A stretch of DNA of 49,345 bases. Origin: Ophiosphaerella korrae (Eukaryota; Ascomycota; Dothideomycetes; Pleosporales; Phaeosphaeriaceae). The translations under genes were made by a program, and so were the position numbers. How positions within the stretch are numbered: the first letter of the stretch is position 1; each line of letters opens with the position of its first letter. The stretch is from contig JALNQF010000311.1 of the NCBI GenBank assembly GCA_028456385.1, positions 1-49,345 of the forward strand, written 5' to 3'. Below are positions 47,725-49,345 of the stretch, piece after piece. The notes under the pieces were generated by a model. The model saw only the letters and a program-made list of their open reading frames with translations, was not told where the DNA came from and made no database searches.

Positions 47725-48590
47725 CTATCTCTCCCTTTAGATAGGTTTGTATTTTCTTATTTAATAGCTAAAGTTATTAATCTACTTTCTTTATTAATCT
47801 CTAGTTCCTTATTACTTTCTATACTTTATTATTCCTAATATAATAAAGTCTTACTTACTAATTAAGTTACTTAGAATAGAGTTAAGATATTTTTTTACTT
47901 TTATTATACTAATCTTAAATTAACTTACTTTATATTATTAAAGTATAGTAAAGCGTGTAATAAATATAACTCTACTAACGTTTAGTATTAATATACTCTT
48001 TCTAGTATTTCTATTATAGAGTATAAGTATTTTATTACTTCTAAGTCTACTACTTCTAAGTTATATAAAGAGAACTATTAATTATACTAAAGAAAGATTA
48101 TTATTATAGCTAGCTACTACTAAGTAGGCTTAATATAACCTAATTTCTAAAACTACTTATAAGATAGTAAAACTTTAGACTTATATAAACTATCTTTATA
48201 AACTAAAAGCTTATAATATTACTAAATTATCTATATAGTTTTATATACTAGAAGCTAAGATAGACTTTAAAAATATAGTAAAGGCTACTCTAGCTCCTAT
48301 TATATTAGATACTCCTAACGCCTCTCTATCTATTTATAGTAATATTAATTTTCTTAGTTTACTATAAAGTAGCTTAGAAGATTTTAATTTTAGAACTCTT
48401 CTAGTTTCTTAGAGTAGTTAAGATTATTTTCTAGTTTCTATATTTCTTTTTATAGTTACCCTTTTTTATCTATACTAATCTATTTTACTAAGTAGTAGTT
48501 TCTTCTATTATAAAACTAATATACTAAGATTTCTTTTACTTTTTATTCTTTTTATTCTCTATATATATTTACTTTATATATAAGTAGTTT
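47725..48590 (-). pseudogene. Gypsy I: 3' fragment of a chromovirus
   Basis: It starts ctatctctccctttagatagg, equivalent to the purine tract and 3' untranslated part of B and D, and continues to the chromodomain-coding region near 48.4-48.59 kb, where LTR J interrupts it. The rest of the element lies beyond the window. Heavily RIP-mutated. Confidence 0.75.
47926..48411 (+). pseudogene. Antisense reading frame in gypsy I
   Basis: Same position and alignment as in B and D. Here the Cys-rich part is informative: LKYSKACNKYNSTNVQYQY followed by LSSISIIEYK, where B has SKYYNKC and ANIQYKY. Between copies, each Cys position is Cys in at least one copy or Tyr by G-to-A. The second half ends FLSLL-SSLEDFNF-like. 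No product is known. Confidence 0.32.
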
Positions 48591-48778
48591 TATTATAGTA
48601 GTAATAGAAGAAAACTAGATAGAACTAATTAGCTCTATAATAGAAGATAATAATATATATAATTTATAGATTAATAAACTTTATTAGAAAGTTAATTATA
48701 ATTAGAATATATAATAATATTATAACTTTATAGGGCTTAGTAACTAAAAAGCTATAAAGCTAGTAGAAAAGTATATAT
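48591..48778 (+). repeat. LTR J, 5' part, inserted in gypsy I
   Basis: It begins tattatagtagtaatag and matches the reverse complement of LTR I for about 190 bases, then diverges. It interrupts the chromodomain region that is continuous in B and D. The 3' end and any internal region are not recognisable, so it may be truncated. Confidence 0.55.
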
Positions 48779-49264
48779 TATATAATATAAGCTTAGGAAT
48801 AAGTAGGAGATAATTATTAATTAAAAAGCTATCTAAGCTAAGCTACTTATATATAGTAGAGTAGCTCGAATAGCTTATATAGCTTACTTACTACTATAAG
48901 TTTACTTAAATTATATAGAGCGAAGCTCTAACTTATAATATACTCTCTAGGTAAGCTACGTAGTAGAGCTATATAATAAGTTTTATAGTAGTTATCTAAA
49001 CTTAGTTAAAAATACTTTTACCTATAATTCTATTTATTTAAGCTTATATATAGGTACTAAGTACTTATATACTATACGTAGTATATTTAGAGTTTTCTTA
49101 GCCTTATAAACTCTTTTGTAACTATTATTATAGCTATTATAAGTTACTATTTTTAAAGCTTTTAAAGCTTACTTTTTATATTAGTAATTATTATACTAAT
49201 ATATTCTTGTAAAGTAAAGCTAAGAAAGCTACTTATACTTACGCTTCTTACTCTTATACTACTT

Positions 49265-49266
<2 letters not shown>
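48779..49266. other. Unassigned AT-rich sequence
   Basis: Extremely TA-rich with frequent short motifs such as gctatataa and aagctta. No reading frame or similarity to the other repeats in the window was seen. It could be the RIP-erased continuation of J or other repeat DNA. Confidence 0.4.

Positions 49267-49345
<79 letters not shown>
49267..49345. repeat. (TAC)n microsatellite at the window end
   Basis: A pure trinucleotide run of about 26 units, preceded by imperfect units (acttctaata). It runs off the end of the window, so its full length is unknown. Confidence 0.95.

Overview
The window looks like a chromosomal segment of a filamentous ascomycete that has repeat-induced point mutation (RIP). 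About 44 of the 49 kb is extremely TA-rich. In it, every recognisable transposon reading frame is full of TAA/TAG stops at positions where CAA, CAG or TGG would be expected, the signature of CpA-to-TpA change on both strands. A short island of normal base composition (about 32.7-38.1 kb) lies inside and carries the only intact gene seen, an intronless, unrecognised multi-pass membrane protein at 35,550-37,205 (+). No RNA gene or CRISPR array was found.

Left block (1-33.0 kb): a fragment of a small hAT-like element (1-115) lies in Ty3/gypsy chromovirus A (+, to 3,554). A interrupts an unrelated chromovirus F (-, 3,555 to about 8.95 kb). Next come a short palindrome/minisatellite stretch and a RIP-killed Tc1/mariner (-, about 9.3-10.56 kb). 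From 10,559 to 33,017 there is a three-deep nest of gypsy chromoviruses: D (-) contains C (+, 18,552-32,561), which contains B (-, 24,847-31,819). Each level is bounded by paired LTRs and a 5-bp target duplication (D ctatg/ttata, C attag, B tacac). D also holds a 201-bp LTR-like insert, two solo LTRs and a 313-bp hAT-like MITE.

Island (33.0-37.9 kb): a copia-type LTR with little or no RIP, a complete Tc1 element (33,651-34,968, TA duplication, 37-bp TIRs, transposase with RIP-type stops), the promoter region, the membrane-protein gene and its 3' flank.

Right block (37.9-49.3 kb): gypsy G (+, 37,920-44,993, duplication tcgtc/ttatc), two Ty1/copia remnants (-) with an LTR, a gypsy fragment I (-) cut by another LTR J (+), an unexplained AT-rich tail and a TAC microsatellite at the window end.

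The two LTRs that touch the island (right LTR of D, left LTR of G) are lightly mutated on the island side and heavily mutated on the far side, so RIP fades over a few hundred bases at both borders. The gypsy copies of the main family also share a reading frame on the antisense strand, downstream of the chromodomain, with a cysteine-patterned start. That is the most unusual coding signal in the window.
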